Notes: generated by a model from the sequence alone, not told the origin. Counted from the first letter of the stretch, positions 46,446 through 59,348 are shown. The stretch: 64,000 nucleotides of DNA from Tetragonia tetragonoides (GCA_038025085.1 CM076154.1:22020501-22084500), one strand, 5' to 3'. Numbers and translations: made by a program.

Positions 46446-49400
46446 TTTTTTGGGAAAGTAAAAAATTTTATTACTTCCAACTTGGATATTCAATGTGTAC
46501 GAAGCAGTCTAAAGCTGCCTACATTCAAACTCTGTAAACTCAGCTACTAAATTCCCCTATTACATTTTTGAGCAACATGGAAATAATAAGCGGCTACACA
46601 AACAGCATATACATCAAAACAACAAAACAATCAGCAAAAAACTCAAGGGAAATAATTCAGATGTTGAGTGAGAAACTCCTGAATTTTCCCATCTCTTGCA
46701 CCTGCTCCTCGGACATGTAGAATTGAGATAATCTGTTTACTAATAGACTTATAATCACTTCTAACTCCTTGAAAGATCCGATTATTTCTCTCTTTCCAGA
46801 TAAAATACACAACAGCAGCAAATAGAACAGTTTCAATTCTTGATTTAGGTGCTCTACCCCTTGCTTTCAAGCTAGCAAGCTTGGCCATATCAGCCCAGCA
46901 TAGAGTAGTATGTTGCTGATGCAGCCAGTTCTGTAAATGATTCCAGAGAAGTTTTGTGAAGCTACATTCAGAAAATAGATGCTCATGGGTCTCTTCTGCA
47001 CAGTAGCACAAAGCACATACACTAGGGCTCTGAACCCCAATTTTCTGTAAATTTTTCCAAGTAGGTAACTTGTTGAGAATGCACAGCCAAAGGATGAACT
47101 TCCACTTTGGTGTAGAAAGGGAGCACCAGATTAGTTTTGCCCACTCCTTCTTGCCTGCAGCAGGTGTCAAACTTCTGTAAACCTGCCCCATCTTGTATTT
47201 AGTAGCTCCATGTTGCATTATAAACCCTGATAACTCATCTCTTAGCTCAAAAATTTTCTGTATGAGCCAAGAAGCTTGTGCAGGTTTCCTGACAGTACAA
47301 AATGAGCCATGCTTTATGTAATAAGCATTGATTCATTTAACCCAGAGTTTCTCCTTATGGTGCTGCATATCCCAGAGCAATTTCCCAAGTGCAGCTTTAT
47401 TCGAAATTGTGAAATTAAATATGCCTAGACCTCCCTGAGCTGCAGGTCTGCAAAGATCAGACCAAGCTACCATTGATCTGCTGCTAGGGTCTGTAGACCC
47501 TGTCCATAAAAACCTTCTGCATAACTGTTCTATATTGTGAATCACAGCAACAGGCAGATTAAAGAACTGTGTCCAGTAGTTGTTCAAGGCAAACAACACT
47601 GCTTTGAGTAATTGTAATCTACCAGCATAAGATAAAAACTTAGTAGTCCAAGATTGGATCCTACTAGTGATTTTCTGTATCAATGGGTGATAGTACCCAA
47701 TACTCAGCTTCTTAGAGGTTAGAGGGATCCCAAGATATCTGAAAGGGAGCTCACTAGCTGGCATGCCCAAACAATGGAGTATCTCTCTCTGATCACTCTC
47801 CACCACTCCACCAAAATACACCTCAGATTTACTAACATTAGCACTCAGTCCAGGGCAGTCAGAAAAATTTTTAAACTGGGCAAACATGAGTTGCACAGAA
47901 TCCACATCGCCCCTGAAAAATAATAGTAAATCATCTGCAAATATGCTGTGAACCAGGTCAAATCTCTTGCACCTGGGATGATATCTGAAAGCAGGCACTT
48001 TTTTCAATTCTTTCAAACATCTTGATAGATATTCCATGGCAATCACAAAGAGATAGGGAGAGATTGGGTCTCCTTGTCTCAATCCTCTTTTAGCTGCAAA
48101 AGGTTTCATAGGCGTACCATTGAATAGAATAGAATAGATGACTGTACAGATACACATCTTCAACCAGTTAACAAATTTCTCAGGGAAATGAAGATTAACC
48201 AAAACTTGCTCTAAGAAGCTCCCCTCAAGGGAGTCATAGGCTTTCCTCAAGTCTACTTTCACAATACACCTAGGAGAGAGCCCTTTTCTGCCATAAAACT
48301 TGATCAATTCATGAGCCAAGACAATGTTATCCCCAATAAATCTCCCTTTGACAAAAGCTGACTGCTCTGGGCTGACAAGACTATCAAGCACACTACAAAC
48401 TCTATTTGCAAGCACTTTTGAAATGATTTATATAAAACATTACAGTAGGCAATGGGTCTATAGTTACTCACAAACATGGGGTTCTCTTTTTTGGGCACCA
48501 AAGTAATAGAAGCACAGTTTAATGCTTTTAGCATTTTACCTGAGTGAAGAGTTCTTTGAACTGCTTGTAAAATATCTTGGCCAACAGTATCCCAAGATGC
48601 TTTATAAAATGTTGCTGTAAAGCCATCTGGGCCTGGTGCTTTGTCACCATCCATCTCCCAAAGAGCCTGCTGGATTACTAAGGGACAGAACTCTGTACAA
48701 AGGTTAATTTGTTGCTCCACTGATAAAACATTCCCATTAGCCATGATTTGAGGATCAATAGCTGGGATTTCCTCTGCAGCTGACCCCATTAGACCCTGGA
48801 AAAAACTCTGAAACTCCTGCTGAATATCCACTGATTGAGTGAGTCTGACCCCCTCACTCGTGTGAATAGATATATTCTTGTTATGAGCCCTTCTAGCCTT
48901 AACACAGGCATGGAATATTTTTTATTTGCATCACCAGTTTTAATCCAAGAGATTCTAGATTTTTGCCTAAGGAAAAGTTCCTCAAGCTTTAAAACCTTAT
49001 CTAGCTGTGCAGAAGCATGTCTCTCCTGATCAATCAGTGCTTGATCAAACAAATTGTGGTTAAGAGCATCTTGCACCCTTTCAACTGCATCTCTAGCTTC
49101 CCTGATCTTTGTATCCATATGAGAGCAATATAAATCAGAGTTCTTAATCTGCATTTTAAGAGCTTTTTGTTTCTGAATTACCTTGTACATTTTTGAGCCT
49201 GACCCTGTAAATTTCCAGGCACTAAGCACAAGTGCATTAAAAGAATCATTATGCAACCAAGCATTAAAGAACCTAAAAGGTTTCTTCCCCTGCTGCTCCT
49301 CCTTTTTGAAATGTACAATGGGAGGTGAGTGATCCGAGATGCAAGGCACCAAAAATTCAACTTCAACTATAAGGTACGTAGAGAACCAGTCTCCATTACC

Positions 49401-49849
49401 AAGCACTCTATCAATTCTGCTATAGACTCTATCCCCAGCATCTTGCTTGTTGCACCATGTAAATTCAGAGCCACTACTCCTAACATCCTCAACCCCTACA
49501 GTAGAACATAGGAACTGTAGCTCATTATTCCCAGAGAATCTGTTGCCAGCTTGCACTCTTTCAGAAATATGAAGAGTAGAATTAAAGTCACCCCCAATTA
49601 ACCATTGAGATGACACAGAACCACCAAAAGACACAATTTCCTGCCAACACCTATCCCTAGTAATGCGGCAGTTTCTGGCGTAAACAGCAGTAATATGAAA
49701 GCTTTCCCCAGTCAATATATCCAATTTTGCATGCACAAATTGGTCAGAAGAGCACAAAATATCAACTCTTAGGATTGAAGGATTCCAACATAGCCAAATT
49801 CTACCATTATTTGAGTGGTCATGATTGCAATAATGTAACCATTGCTTGG
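46446..49849 (-). mobile_element. 5'-truncated L1 LINE (3.4 kb) with EN, RT and zf-RVT
   Basis: The target duplication CCGAAATTCCCTTTTT lies at about 46428-46443 and 49850-49865, with a poly-A tail on the minus strand. The partial endonuclease carries FHITAVYARN, WLIGGDFNSTLH, YSRIDRVLGNGDW and CISDHSPP. RT has KAPGPDGFTATFY, SAFVKGRFIGDNIVLAHEL, KVDLRKAYDS, GLRQGDPISPYLF and FADDLLLFF. The zf-RVT domain has CALCYCAEETHEHLFSECSF. Frameshifts near 48320, 48810 and 47330-47218 disable it. It is a different L1 subfamily from that in region 1. It interrupts the element 2 leader. Confidence 0.9.
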
Positions 49850-50209
49850 CCGAAATTCCCTTTTTATATGTTTTATTTTTATCCCATTTTCATTTTCTTT
49901 GAGTCTAGAAAAATAAAAAATAAGATAGTCCGTCTTTTTCTATTTTTCTTATTTTCATTCATTGACTTTATTTTCCTTTGATATTAAGGAAATATTTGGG
50001 CATTTAGGCTTAAGGATCTTTTTCTGTTTGAGGACAATGTGTTTTCTATATGTGGGTCAACATTTTTCTTAGGTGAGAGTCTCATAGGTTTTCTTGTTAC
50101 TAAGTGCTTTGTACTTCCTATTCAGGATATGATCCAAAGAAGAAAAACTTGAGAGAGGTTTGATTCAACTTTCTACAACACATTGATTCAAACTACTTCA
50201 ATTGCACCA

Positions 50210-51497
50210 TGATGAGAACGATTCAGAAGTATCTTGTTGAGATGACCGACCGAGTGGACAGGTTGGAAGCTGACATTACCAACATTAAGTCGAGACAGTT
50301 ATGGGATACACCAATGTTTGTCCCTTCATCTGAAAACCGGAAAATCCATAACTCTGGGAAAGCCTGATCCGATTCCTCAGGAGCCAGAAAGGAAACGCAA
50401 GTGCGGCGAGTCTTCCTCCAATGTCTCGCCTAGGGAATACCTCATACCCAGCAACAAGCCAAAAAGGGAATTCGCTCCATTAGGGATAACTCTCGGCACA
50501 ACTTTCGAGAGGTTAGTGGACAAGGATATTTTTCGACCCGTAGGTCCTACTCCGGAACCAATTATCAAGGGCCATAACTGGAAAGAGGGTGAATGCTGCA
50601 AGTACCATCAAGGGAAAGGGCATGACACAAACAAGTGTTGCGCCCTTAAACATATCATCCAAGACAAAATAGACAATGGCACTCTACCATTGCCTAAAGC
50701 TGAAGAAGCCGAAAGTGCTGATAACCTCGTGGGTGCTTTCAACCATATTACAACTGAGGAGCCCAAAGATTACTCTCACCTCATTCACGATGAGGAGATC
50801 ACTTTGATTTCTCAGAAATCTTATGAAGAATAGCCAGATCTAGGAAACGACAAAATACAGGATGGTAAATATCAGATACAAGAAAGTCTGGGTCGTATAA
50901 TCAAAGGGATTCAAGAGATAAGAGAAAAGGTTGACATCATAGAAGAGCGTACCTCTAAGCGCAGGAATGCGGTCATCTTGACCAAAGAAGAAACTTGGTG
51001 GCGTCAAGACCTCCTCTATCACAAAATGTTCAAGTACGGGTACGTCTGTCCGAGGACACCCACGTCAAGGCTCCTTCCGAGAGACGGAAATCCGTTTCTA
51101 AGATGTACCTACTGCACAGATGAGGAACACCACATCGATCACTGCAGGCGCTTTAAGGAGCTAGTATTGCGCTTCATTGACCAAGGGACAATGTGGCCAC
51201 CTTACACTTGGACAGTCAGCTGGTGTCGTCATAGTCAAGAAAAATACACCCTTCTCTTTGCACCAATGGAAGCTGTTATGAACGCGTTCGTAAGGTGACA
51301 TTCAACCTTGCATCCCTTTGGAAGATGCGAAATTAGCATCAGGAGAAAACCGACCCTACTACAAGTATCATCGAGTATTCGGGCACCATACAGACGATTG
51401 CCTGCGCCTAAAGGACGACATCCAGGGTGTCATTGACAGAGGAGAGGTTCCACCACCGCTAATAGATGACAATGTCGACGATGAAACCTGGAATTAG
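50210..51497 (+). pseudogene. Element 2 gag remnant with three zinc-knuckle segments
   Basis: The frame opens MMRTIQKYLVEMTDRVDRLE (a short coiled coil), then jumps to the C-terminal third of a Tat gag; the central capsid-like region is missing. Knuckles: CKYHQGKGHDTNKC (about 50600), CTYCTDEEHHIDHC (about 51105) and YKYHRVFGHHTDDC (about 51360), the last having lost its first Cys. Stops near 50365, 50831 and 51296 and frame changes disable it. Confidence 0.75.
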
Positions 51498-51924
51498 TTG
51501 GTTACCCGCAAGGGGTAGAGGTATCGGGTCTAAGTCCCCAAGTTTTGTCGAGTTAGGATCCTAGCGAAATCTTTAGGTTGAGTCTTGAATAGAGAATGTC
51601 CCATCTTTTTACTTTTTCTAAGTCTAGTTTCTTTTTGAAGGGAGTTAGAGACCCTCTTCTCTAAAGTCATGTGTGCTTATCTTTTGTTGCAAATCAATAA
51701 AAATTCAACTTGCTCTTTTCTTTCTTTGTTTGGCTATTGATAAATCCAATGAGCTCAAAGTTGCACAAATCATTAACTAATCAATTTAAGGAATGTAAGT
51801 AAACTTCGCAAAGCAAGAATACAAATTATCTCTTTTTACAGGAATTTGAGTAGCTGAACTCCCTCAACGATGTCACTCCACAAGAAGAAGCGAGCCAGCC
51901 TTTTGCAACAACCTCGACACAGAT
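51498..51924 (+). other. Gag-integrase junction where PR-RT-RNase H should be
   Basis: Noncoding. A full Tat element would carry protease, RT and RNase H here; none is visible. Confidence 0.55.
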
Positions 51925-53241
51925 ATGACCTTGGCTCCGATTGAAGAGGATCCTTGGTACCAAGACGTCTTCAACTACATCACCAAAGGAATATACCCTC
52001 CAGACGCACCATTAAGAGCTCAACGGACCATCCGTTTCTTAGCGGCGCAATACATAGAATACAAGGGGGTTCTATATAAGAAATCCCACAGCAGGGTCAA
52101 CCTCAGATGCCTGAACGCCGAAGAAGCCGCAGAGATCATGGACGAGGTACACAATGGTGTGTGCGGACCACACATGAATGGTCGAATGCTCTCTAGAAAG
52201 GTCCTACGACTGGGATACTATTGGACCACTATGGAAAGGGATTGTTACGACTATGTCAAGAAGTGCAAGAAGTGTCAGATATATGCCAACCTGCAGCATA
52301 TGTCACCCTCAATGCTCTACAACTTCACATCACCTTGGCCATTTTCCGCATGGGGAATAGATATCATTGGTAAAATCACCCCAACAGGCTCGGGAGGACA
52401 TGAATACATCCTAATAGCCATAGACTATTTTACCAAATGGGTTGAAGCCCAGTCCTATGCCATCCTCACCTCCAAACAAGTTTCCAAATTCATAAGGAAC
52501 AACATCATCTGCCTATATGGCGTTCCGCATGAAATTATTAGTGACCATAGATCCCTTTTCAAAGCCGAAACAACCACCCTCCTCAAAAACTACAAAATCT
52601 AGCACCACAAATCATCCCCTTACCATCCCCAAACCAACGGTGCAGTAGAAGCTGCCAACAAAAACCTCAAGACTATCATTGAAAAGATGACAGAAAACTA
52701 CAAAGATTGGCCCATAAAACTCCTATTTGCCCTTTGGGGGTATACGACGTCCATAAGATCCTCTACGTGAGCAACACCTTTTTCCTTAGTCTACGGAATG
52801 GAAGCAGCTCTACCCATAGAAGTCCAACTACCCTCCATGGACATAGCCTTAGAGGGTGAAATTCCTGAAACCCAATGGTTACAAGCCCGCTAGGGAAGAA
52901 CTCATGTTCACGGATGACGCCTACAGGCCCTAGACCACTCCCACATGTGCCAGCAACACATGGCAAGAGAATTCAACAAAAAGGTTCGACCCCGAAATCT
53001 AAAGGAATGGGACTTAGTTTGGAAAGAATTACGTGCCCCAGTTACTGACCCCAGAGGCAAATTTCGACCGAACTGGTCCGGTCCGTTCATCATCAAAGAC
53101 ATCTTATCAGGAGGTGCAGTTAGACTCATGTACATTGATGGCATCGTTCAGTTAGCTCACCAACGTGGACAAACTCAAGAAGTGCTACGTCTAAGAAAAC
53201 AAAATCAATTTTTTTTAAAAAAAAAGACGTACACAATCTGA
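51925..53241 (+). pseudogene. Element 2 integrase with C-terminal domain
   Basis: It starts in the RNase H-IN linker (PWYQDVFNYITKGIYPPDAP), then the H2C2 finger (HNGVCGPHMNG...CKKC), WPFSAWGIDIIGKITPTG (first Asp), GVPHEIISDHRSLFK (second Asp) and NGAVEAANKN (Glu). The C-terminal region has KLLFALWGYTTS, ALPIEVQLPSMDIALEGE and RPNWSGPFIIKDI. Stops at 52600, 52768 and about 52893 disable it. It is related to, but clearly distinct from, the integrase of element 1. Confidence 0.85.
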
Positions 53242-53491
53242 ACGAACTACGCTGGCCTGATTCCACACTGGATACGTGGTTAACCCTTTTAAGGAGCCCG
53301 GCCAAAATCAATCCAAAAATTCCATTTAACTCATTCAAAAAAGGATAATCTTTATTCAAACTGTTTGAACAAGCCTACATTGCAAAAAATTAAACTTCCT
53401 AAGGATACAAAAAAAATTCAACTACTAGGGTTTAAGCTAAACAAATTCTTATTACTTTTTTAAGCTAGACTTGCTTTCTAGGAAAACTACT

Positions 53492-54834
53492 TTAATCCTT
53501 CTTCATTTTAGAAGGCTTCGTTGAAGAGTTCTTCTTTGAAGGACCTTGGCTTGAGGACGACCTATGATCGTTTCCTTGAGCTGGAGGTTTGCCTCTTTTC
53601 AGTACATGATAGCCTTCCTCATAAGGCCATTCCTTTCTTTTCTTGCTTCCTGTTCTTGATTCATACTTAGGCTTTAGTTGGTCCCACTCCTCATGACGAA
53701 GGGCTCGTCTCGCTTCTCCATCACTGCAGGAAAGCCAGTTCAAGTAGGTCTCAGAAACTTGAGTTGGGGCAATCACCTGAGGTACTTTCCAACGATCTCT
53801 GCTACGCCATTACTTACCCCAATTCGCAGCAAATTCAGTGGTCAAGTTGAGATAGGTGGCCTTGTGGTCTCCTGACGAGGGATAACCTTCTTCAACCCAT
53901 ATTGTCTCATAACCCTAGAAGGAAAGAAGAAAGTACTCCTGTACAGACCAACTATGGTAGTGTAAGGAACAAAATTGTCACAGGCCACTAAGGAAGTCAA
54001 GCTCCACCAAGTCACATGCGAACGGATAACAGGTCCTGCATGGAAAAAGGCATCCGATTCAGCAAGGGTCTTTTCAGAATATAGCCTTTTTCTAACCAAG
54101 AAGCTAGCGGTAGTATAAGTTTTCTTGGACCAGGCTCGAGGGATACGAGCAATCATCTTCTCTGGTGACTCGATTAACCTTAAATGCTCACATAACCAAA
54201 TCTGAAGCAGCAGGGGGCTGCCAGAAAAAGCTTCATGAGGGGAGATTTTCAACCTGTCAAGCCCAATAATAGTTTCCCCTACAACCAGATGCAAAGGAGA
54301 GTGGCCTTCATCCATTTGATTCACCACTCGCAACAACGAGGCTCTACCCAAGTTGGAAGACTCTGCATTAGCAAACAATAGGCATTTTAACAGGCAAAGT
54401 ACAAAAGCCTGTCGGCAACGCCTAAATATTGCATCTTTTTCAAAAGAAATAGCAATTTTTTCACAGAGTTGAACTAAGTCCACATCGACACCAAGAATCA
54501 TGCTTTTGGCTTCTGTAGATGAAAAGCCTAGGGATTTCCTGTACTGACCACTAAAACCATCTCTCAAATAAGGCACAGCTGGGGGAAGAACATCAGACAT
54601 GTTAGTAATCACAGCAAATTCTTCAACCAAAGGGCATACTTCAGAATTACCGAAATGGAAAATGTGCAAGTCAGGGTCCCAATAATTCAGAGCAGATCGA
54701 AGAAGGGGCCACAATATTTTGGTTGGTCTTAAAGCACCAAGGTAGAGACATGGAACAGAGCTAGTTCAAGTTTGTCTTCTATGGTCAGATTTTTGCACCA
54801 AGGCATCGAACAGGTTTTCAAAGCATTTCACCAT
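53492..54834 (-). pseudogene. Antisense DUF7745-like ORF of element 2
   Basis: The likely start is ATG 54834 (MVKCFENLFDALVQK). The central 290 codons (54714-53842) are open, with WDPDLHIFHFGNSEVCPLVE, GVDVDLVQLCEK, NLGRASLLRVVNQMDEG, PLHLVVGETIIGLDRLK and PLLLQIWLCEHLRL; the Lys/Ser-rich tail ends at 53492. This is the plant retrotransposon-associated family I know as DUF7745; its function is unknown. Defects: a frameshift near 54740, another near 53850 and TAA in NWGK*WRSRDRW. A TATA box 71 nt upstream (54914-54905) suggests it had its own promoter. The intron present in the element 3 copy after LLLQ is absent here. Confidence 0.75.
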
Positions 54835-54904
54835 GGTAGAAGCTTTAGGAAATTTGAGAGAGCTAAAGTCTGAAAAGTGATACAACATCAAGCATCCCGT
54901 AAAT

Positions 54905-55032
54905 CCTATTTATAAGCAAAAACGCGGGCCAAAAGAATTCAGAAATCCACGAAAAAGCCCAAACTAGAGCCGTCAGCGGCTGTGACAAGCGCCGCTAGCG
55001 GCCCTCATCTCCAGCCCAGCGTCGCTAGCGGC
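54905..55032 (-). promoter_or_regulatory. Putative promoter of the antisense DUF7745 gene
   Basis: TATAAATAGG on the minus strand (54914-54905). GC palindromes GCCGCTAGCGGC (54991-55002) and a one-off variant (55021-55032) start 77 bp upstream of it, the same arrangement as in both LTRs and in element 3. Confidence 0.5.
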
Positions 55033-55281
55033 CCTGACCCTATCCCAGTCAGCTTTTCTCCTTTTTCTCCATCCGGCCCACTTGGTCATGTCACGAGATC
55101 TCTTAGTTTTATCTTTTCTATTTTTTTTTTATTTTCATTTTCTTAAGGGGTATAATATGTGTAATTTTTGCCTTTTCTTGCAATGTTTACCTTTTTCCTT
55201 ATTTTATTCCCTAAATTGTGGTTTATTGCCTACTGTATAACACATTGAATACTTAGAGATCAGATGGGCATAATCGAGCCA

Positions 55282-58116
55282 TCATAGCATACATGTCATA
55301 TAAATGCATAAGAAAAAACAGGAGTTCAAAGTTTCAAGGCCAATGTTTACAAAGCAATCCTGCATCGCTGAACCGGAGTGGTCATTGCCATTGCTGTCAG
55401 CCTCATCATCAACGGATGGCCCCTGACCATAGTTCCCAGTCGAATAATTGAAGGAGCCCTGGGTACTAAGCGAGCTGTAAATGGGCCTGCTGTTGTTAGG
55501 CCTCATACCCCGCCTGTCATATGCTGGTGCGCGCATGTGGGCACCTGCCGAAAACCCCGCTCCGAAGAGGGTCTCCGTGGCCGGACTAGCGAAGTCCATA
55601 GCCACATCCTGATACGAAGGCCAGTATGAGGCACATCCCATATAGGGGCGTTCGCCCAACCTCCAACCATGGGGGTAACAATGGGCCTACTATCAAGAGA
55701 AGGATGGAAACCTGTGGGAGAAAACATCTCAGGCAGAGGAATGTATGGCGTAGAAGTTCCGGGCGCCTCATCAACTGGAGGCCTGGTCACAGCCACGGGG
55801 GATGAACGAGCAATAGATGGCCTGCTCGGTGAAGAGGCCCTCGCAGCAGAAGAATGTCGAGGTCCCACCAAAGACGAAGACTAGGACAACTGCAAACAAT
55901 CAAGATCGAGATGTTAAGTTAAGCACTTCACTTAGCTAAACAAAGGATGAAAGTCTACTTACATCAACAGTCCTAGACCGAGAACTCTTCCCCTTGCCCA
56001 TAACCCGGCCATAGCCTTTCTTCAACAGGTGAATGAGCTTGAAGAGCTGAGAAGTCTGCTCCCGGTTGAGCAACAAAAAAAAGAGAGATAGAGTCAGCAC
56101 TCAGAAGTAAACACAAAACACAAGAAGGGATAGAAAGAAACTTACCCCCGTACAACCATCAGGCAAGGGCAAGCCCTCCACGGTCTCTACAATACGTCCC
56201 CCACTCTCACCAATATACCTCACCTCATTAGTCGACAAGGTCACGCTTGGGGGTTGACCCCGAGTAACTCTAGAATGGGACTTCCTGGGACCCTGAGGAG
56301 CCAAACGATCCGCCTGCAAGACACAAAAGTCACTATATCCTGCATATAGCTGAAAAGACACAGATAAACTTCTTACGTCAGAAGTGAGGTCCGACATCAG
56401 ACGACCCAAGCAATAGGCCAGGTACACGGCCGTGCGGTCCAAGCCAGCAATCTCCGGCTCTAGAAACTCCGTGGCCGCCATACCACAAGCCACGACCTCC
56501 AAGTCCTGCAAGCTCAGGCTGTGCAGGTAGAACATGGTCATTGGAGGGTCCTCCGGAACCAAATGATTACCCAAGGCCGGATAGACCAGTCGAGTCAAGC
56601 GATCCCCCAAGTACCACACAAAGCCAAATGGCCCCTCAAAGACCACCCGCAAAGAGGATACCCTAAAGGACTCCATGGTAATGTGGGGCGGAACCCTAGG
56701 AATACCGTCAAAGGCAGACCACGACTCCTGCGGATTACTAGTTCAAAATTTCATTCACACCAAATGGACCAAAAAAAAAAGAGATGCGCAAGTCAACAAC
56801 ATACCACAGATGCAGCATGACTCTCGAAGGTGGCCCGAAAAATGCTCCAAAGAGGTAAATGGATTGTTATCTCTACCGATCCAACGTAAACCTAGTGAAA
56901 TATCCTTAGACCAGGACGGTGAGGACAAAAGCGGGAAAATACTCGAAGAACCACGACTGCCATACAAGCAAAAAAGGGATAAGCTCCAAATTAAAAAGCA
57001 TGCATATGCAAAGGAAAAGATGAAACTTATGTGCCTACCTCCAGTATCTTCCACGGGCCCAAGATAGACGCCCTCTCACTCGTTGGCTTAGGCCTACAAG
57101 CCCAACGACACCATCTCACCAAGGTAGCATAGGCAGGAGCACCGACGTTGTACTCATGGACCTTGGTCAAATCCTCCAAACGTGTCAAGAGGCCAACCTG
57201 ACATATGCTCTTCTTCTGAGCGAAAATGGTCGACCCCAACAAGCAAGGTAGGAAAATACGGGCTCTCTGCTCCTCGGTAAGCCACTGCTCCGCCAAAGCC
57301 GCCCACAACCTCGGCAATGAAATCCGATCCCTGCCAAAATGGGCAGACACAGGCCCGTAAAGCTCGAGCAATTTGTCACTCTGTCGGTAGTAACTCACGT
57401 CATACCGAATACGACGCCCTCTAAAGGACAGACCCGTAAGCACAACGAACTGATAAGGGGTGGGGAACATCTCCCCTACAGGCGTATGGAAAGTGTTCGT
57501 AGTGTCCAAGAACCTCTCCAATAACCCCTGGCAATAATCCTAGTATCCCTAGAGTGAGAAGGAGGGATAACAGTCAAGAAATGTCCAAAACCTGAGCCCA
57601 ATACCATATCCCTAGCTCCAACCGAAAATTTCTCCAACATCATAGCCCAATGGGAAGTAGACCCATGAGCCTGCAACAAAACACCAATATCCTAGCCAAC
57701 AAAAAATATTTTCTCAACACCCAATATAATACAAATACAGTCAAAATAATTCCACACAAATTATATACAGCTGACCACCAATCCTGTACAAGTCCCAATT
57801 TGTTCGTGTGCCGAAGCACTAACAGTTCAATTTTTCAGTTTAAAAAAATATATATTATATATACTGAACAAGAAAAAAGAGAGTCAGAAAACATACCAAC
57901 TCAGGGTTAGACAGATGGCTCTGCCTGTTCGGTAGTAAGATACTATGGTCCCAAATCCCAGCCGGGCGCCATTCCAATCGCATGAACGAGTCCTGGTATA
58001 AACGAGCCCCTTCTGCATGATGAGCCGAAGGTGTGCTAGTAGAGGGAAGCCCAGTACGAAAAAGGTCCCGGTCATCCTCCTCCTCACCCATGGGACAATG
58101 TCCTTTGTCTGTTGGG
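55282..58116 (-). pseudogene. Antisense plant mobile domain (MAIN-like) gene of element 2, seven coding exons
   Basis: Coding exons: 58091-57897 (ATG in exon 58116-57897), 57670-57039, 56956-56805, 56727-56377, 56313-56146, 56055-55963 and 55889-55282. All introns are GT-AG and all are phase 0. Diagnostic mobile-domain text: LEWRPAGIWDHS, HGSTSHWAMMLEKFSVGARD, LDTTNTFHTPVGEMFPTPYQ, FVVLTGLSFRGRRI, LVRWCRWACRPKP, SWFFEYFPAF and FEGPFGFVWYLGDRLTRLVY. The C terminus is Pro/Ser-rich and low complexity. Defects: single-base frameshifts near 57531 and 56920, TAG at 55881, and a frameshift near 55620. Exon phases still agree, so it decayed recently. The role of the family is nucleic-acid/silencing related in a few cases; here it is unknown. 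Confidence 0.8.
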
Positions 58117-58482
58117 AGCCATGGAATTACAATGAAGCTTTCTCTCTCTAGAAGTCGAAAATTAAAAGTTTCAAATTCGCAAGAAACAAGCACCCATTCA
58201 ACAATGCAACCCAAAACTCAGCAACTAGGCGAAAAAATAAGCAAGTTCAAGGAAACACTCGAAGAGTTTGGTCCAGAATTGACTTACCTCAAGCAAATTA
58301 GAGCACTCAACAATGGTGGAAGGCTTGGCAATGGCTCTCGACGAAGTGGAGAAGAAGAAGTGAAACGCGAAAAAAATTTGCCGCTGAAGCTAACTTATCT
58401 GGCTCAAGACGAGCGCCGCTAGCGCTCCTCACCAGAAGCCCAGCGCCGCTACTGGCCTGGGCCACTAGTGGCCCTGCAGGGC
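58117..58482 (-). promoter_or_regulatory. 5' leader intron and GC-palindrome region of the antisense mobile domain gene
   Basis: The donor GTAAGT follows TTGCTTGAG at about 58288, and the acceptor CCAACAG precedes 58116, defining a leader intron. Upstream lie palindromes GAGCG..CGCTC (58411-58427), GGGCCACTAGTGGCCC (58459-58474) and GCCCTGCAGGGC (58471-58482). No TATA box was seen here. Confidence 0.5.
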
Positions 58483-58784
58483 CTGCACACGCGGGGCCCC
58501 ACTTGCTGTCCCGTGACATTTTTCAGCCCATAATTCGTTACTTCAGTTCATTCGCGGCAAATATCAGTACCAAGCGCGCGAGAGCGAGTCTCTTTGGCCC
58601 ACAAATTCAAATTCGACAGTTGGCCCATTTTACGGTACCAACTATTTTCAGGTTAAACTAACCCAATTAGTTTTGCAGGTCCCAAATACTGAAGCCCGGA
58701 TACATACTGGGAAAACTTTTATCGCCCGGAGTGTCAAAAAGCCCGGTAAATCTGTTGGCCTCATCAATATCCAAAAAAAAATAA

Positions 58785-59040
58785 ATCCCAATGACCCGAT
58801 ATCAAAAAAAATCCCAATGACCTGATGTCCCAACATCAAAAAAATAATCCCAAACGTCCCAATATCCCAAATATCCCAATGTCTCAATGTCCCAATCTCC
58901 CAAATGCCCCAATGTCTCAACGTCCCAATATCCCAAATGTCCCAATGTCCTCAATGTCCCAATATCCCAAATGTCCCAATGTCTTAATGTCCCAATATTC
59001 CAAAGTCCCAAAGTCACAAATGTCCCAATGTCACAAATTT
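58785..59040 (+). repeat. (CCCAATGTC)n-type microsatellite
   Basis: Irregular 8-9-bp units CCCAATGTC, CCCAATATC and CCCAAATGT repeat about 28 times. Frames across it (NVPMSQYPK, WDIGTL) are artefacts. Confidence 0.9.
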
Positions 59041-59340
59041 TGGGGCCAGTCAATGATCGCTTAAGCTATTGCAGTTAAACTGTCGTTCTGCGAGGTCACA
59101 AATTTCATGTCAGTCAATGATCGCTTAAGCTATTGCGGTTAAACTGTCAATCTGCGAGGTCACAAATTTTGGGGTCAGTCAATGATCGCTTAAGCTATTG
59201 CGGTTAAACTGTCCTTCTACGAGGTTACTTATTTTTGTGTCAGTCGATGATTGCTTAAACTGTTGCGGTTATACTGTCATCTGTTTTTTATATGTTTCAG
59301 TCAATGATTGCTTAAGCTATTGCATTTAAACTGGTCATAT
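59030..59340 (+). repeat. Five tandem repeats of about 57-65 bp
   Basis: CAGTCAATGATCGCTTAAGC starts at 59047, 59111, 59176, 59241 and 59298. Each unit continues TATTGCGGTTAAACTGTC. Confidence 0.9.
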
Positions 59341-59348
59341 GTTTTAAC

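Noticed and set aside
53780..53830. Possible 45-bp GT-AG intron in the DUF7745 gene of element 2
   Set aside because: Too short for a plant intron, and the region reads through in frame (WRSRDRWKVPQVIAPTQVSE) apart from one TAA, so it is coding with a nonsense codon.
58825..59078. Open frames with MSQYPKCPN-like or GTLRHWDIW-like repeats
   Set aside because: They are translations of the CCCAATGTC microsatellite.
59030..59340. Regular 64-bp repeats as a possible CRISPR array
   Set aside because: Full-unit tandem repeats without distinct spacers; eukaryotic context.
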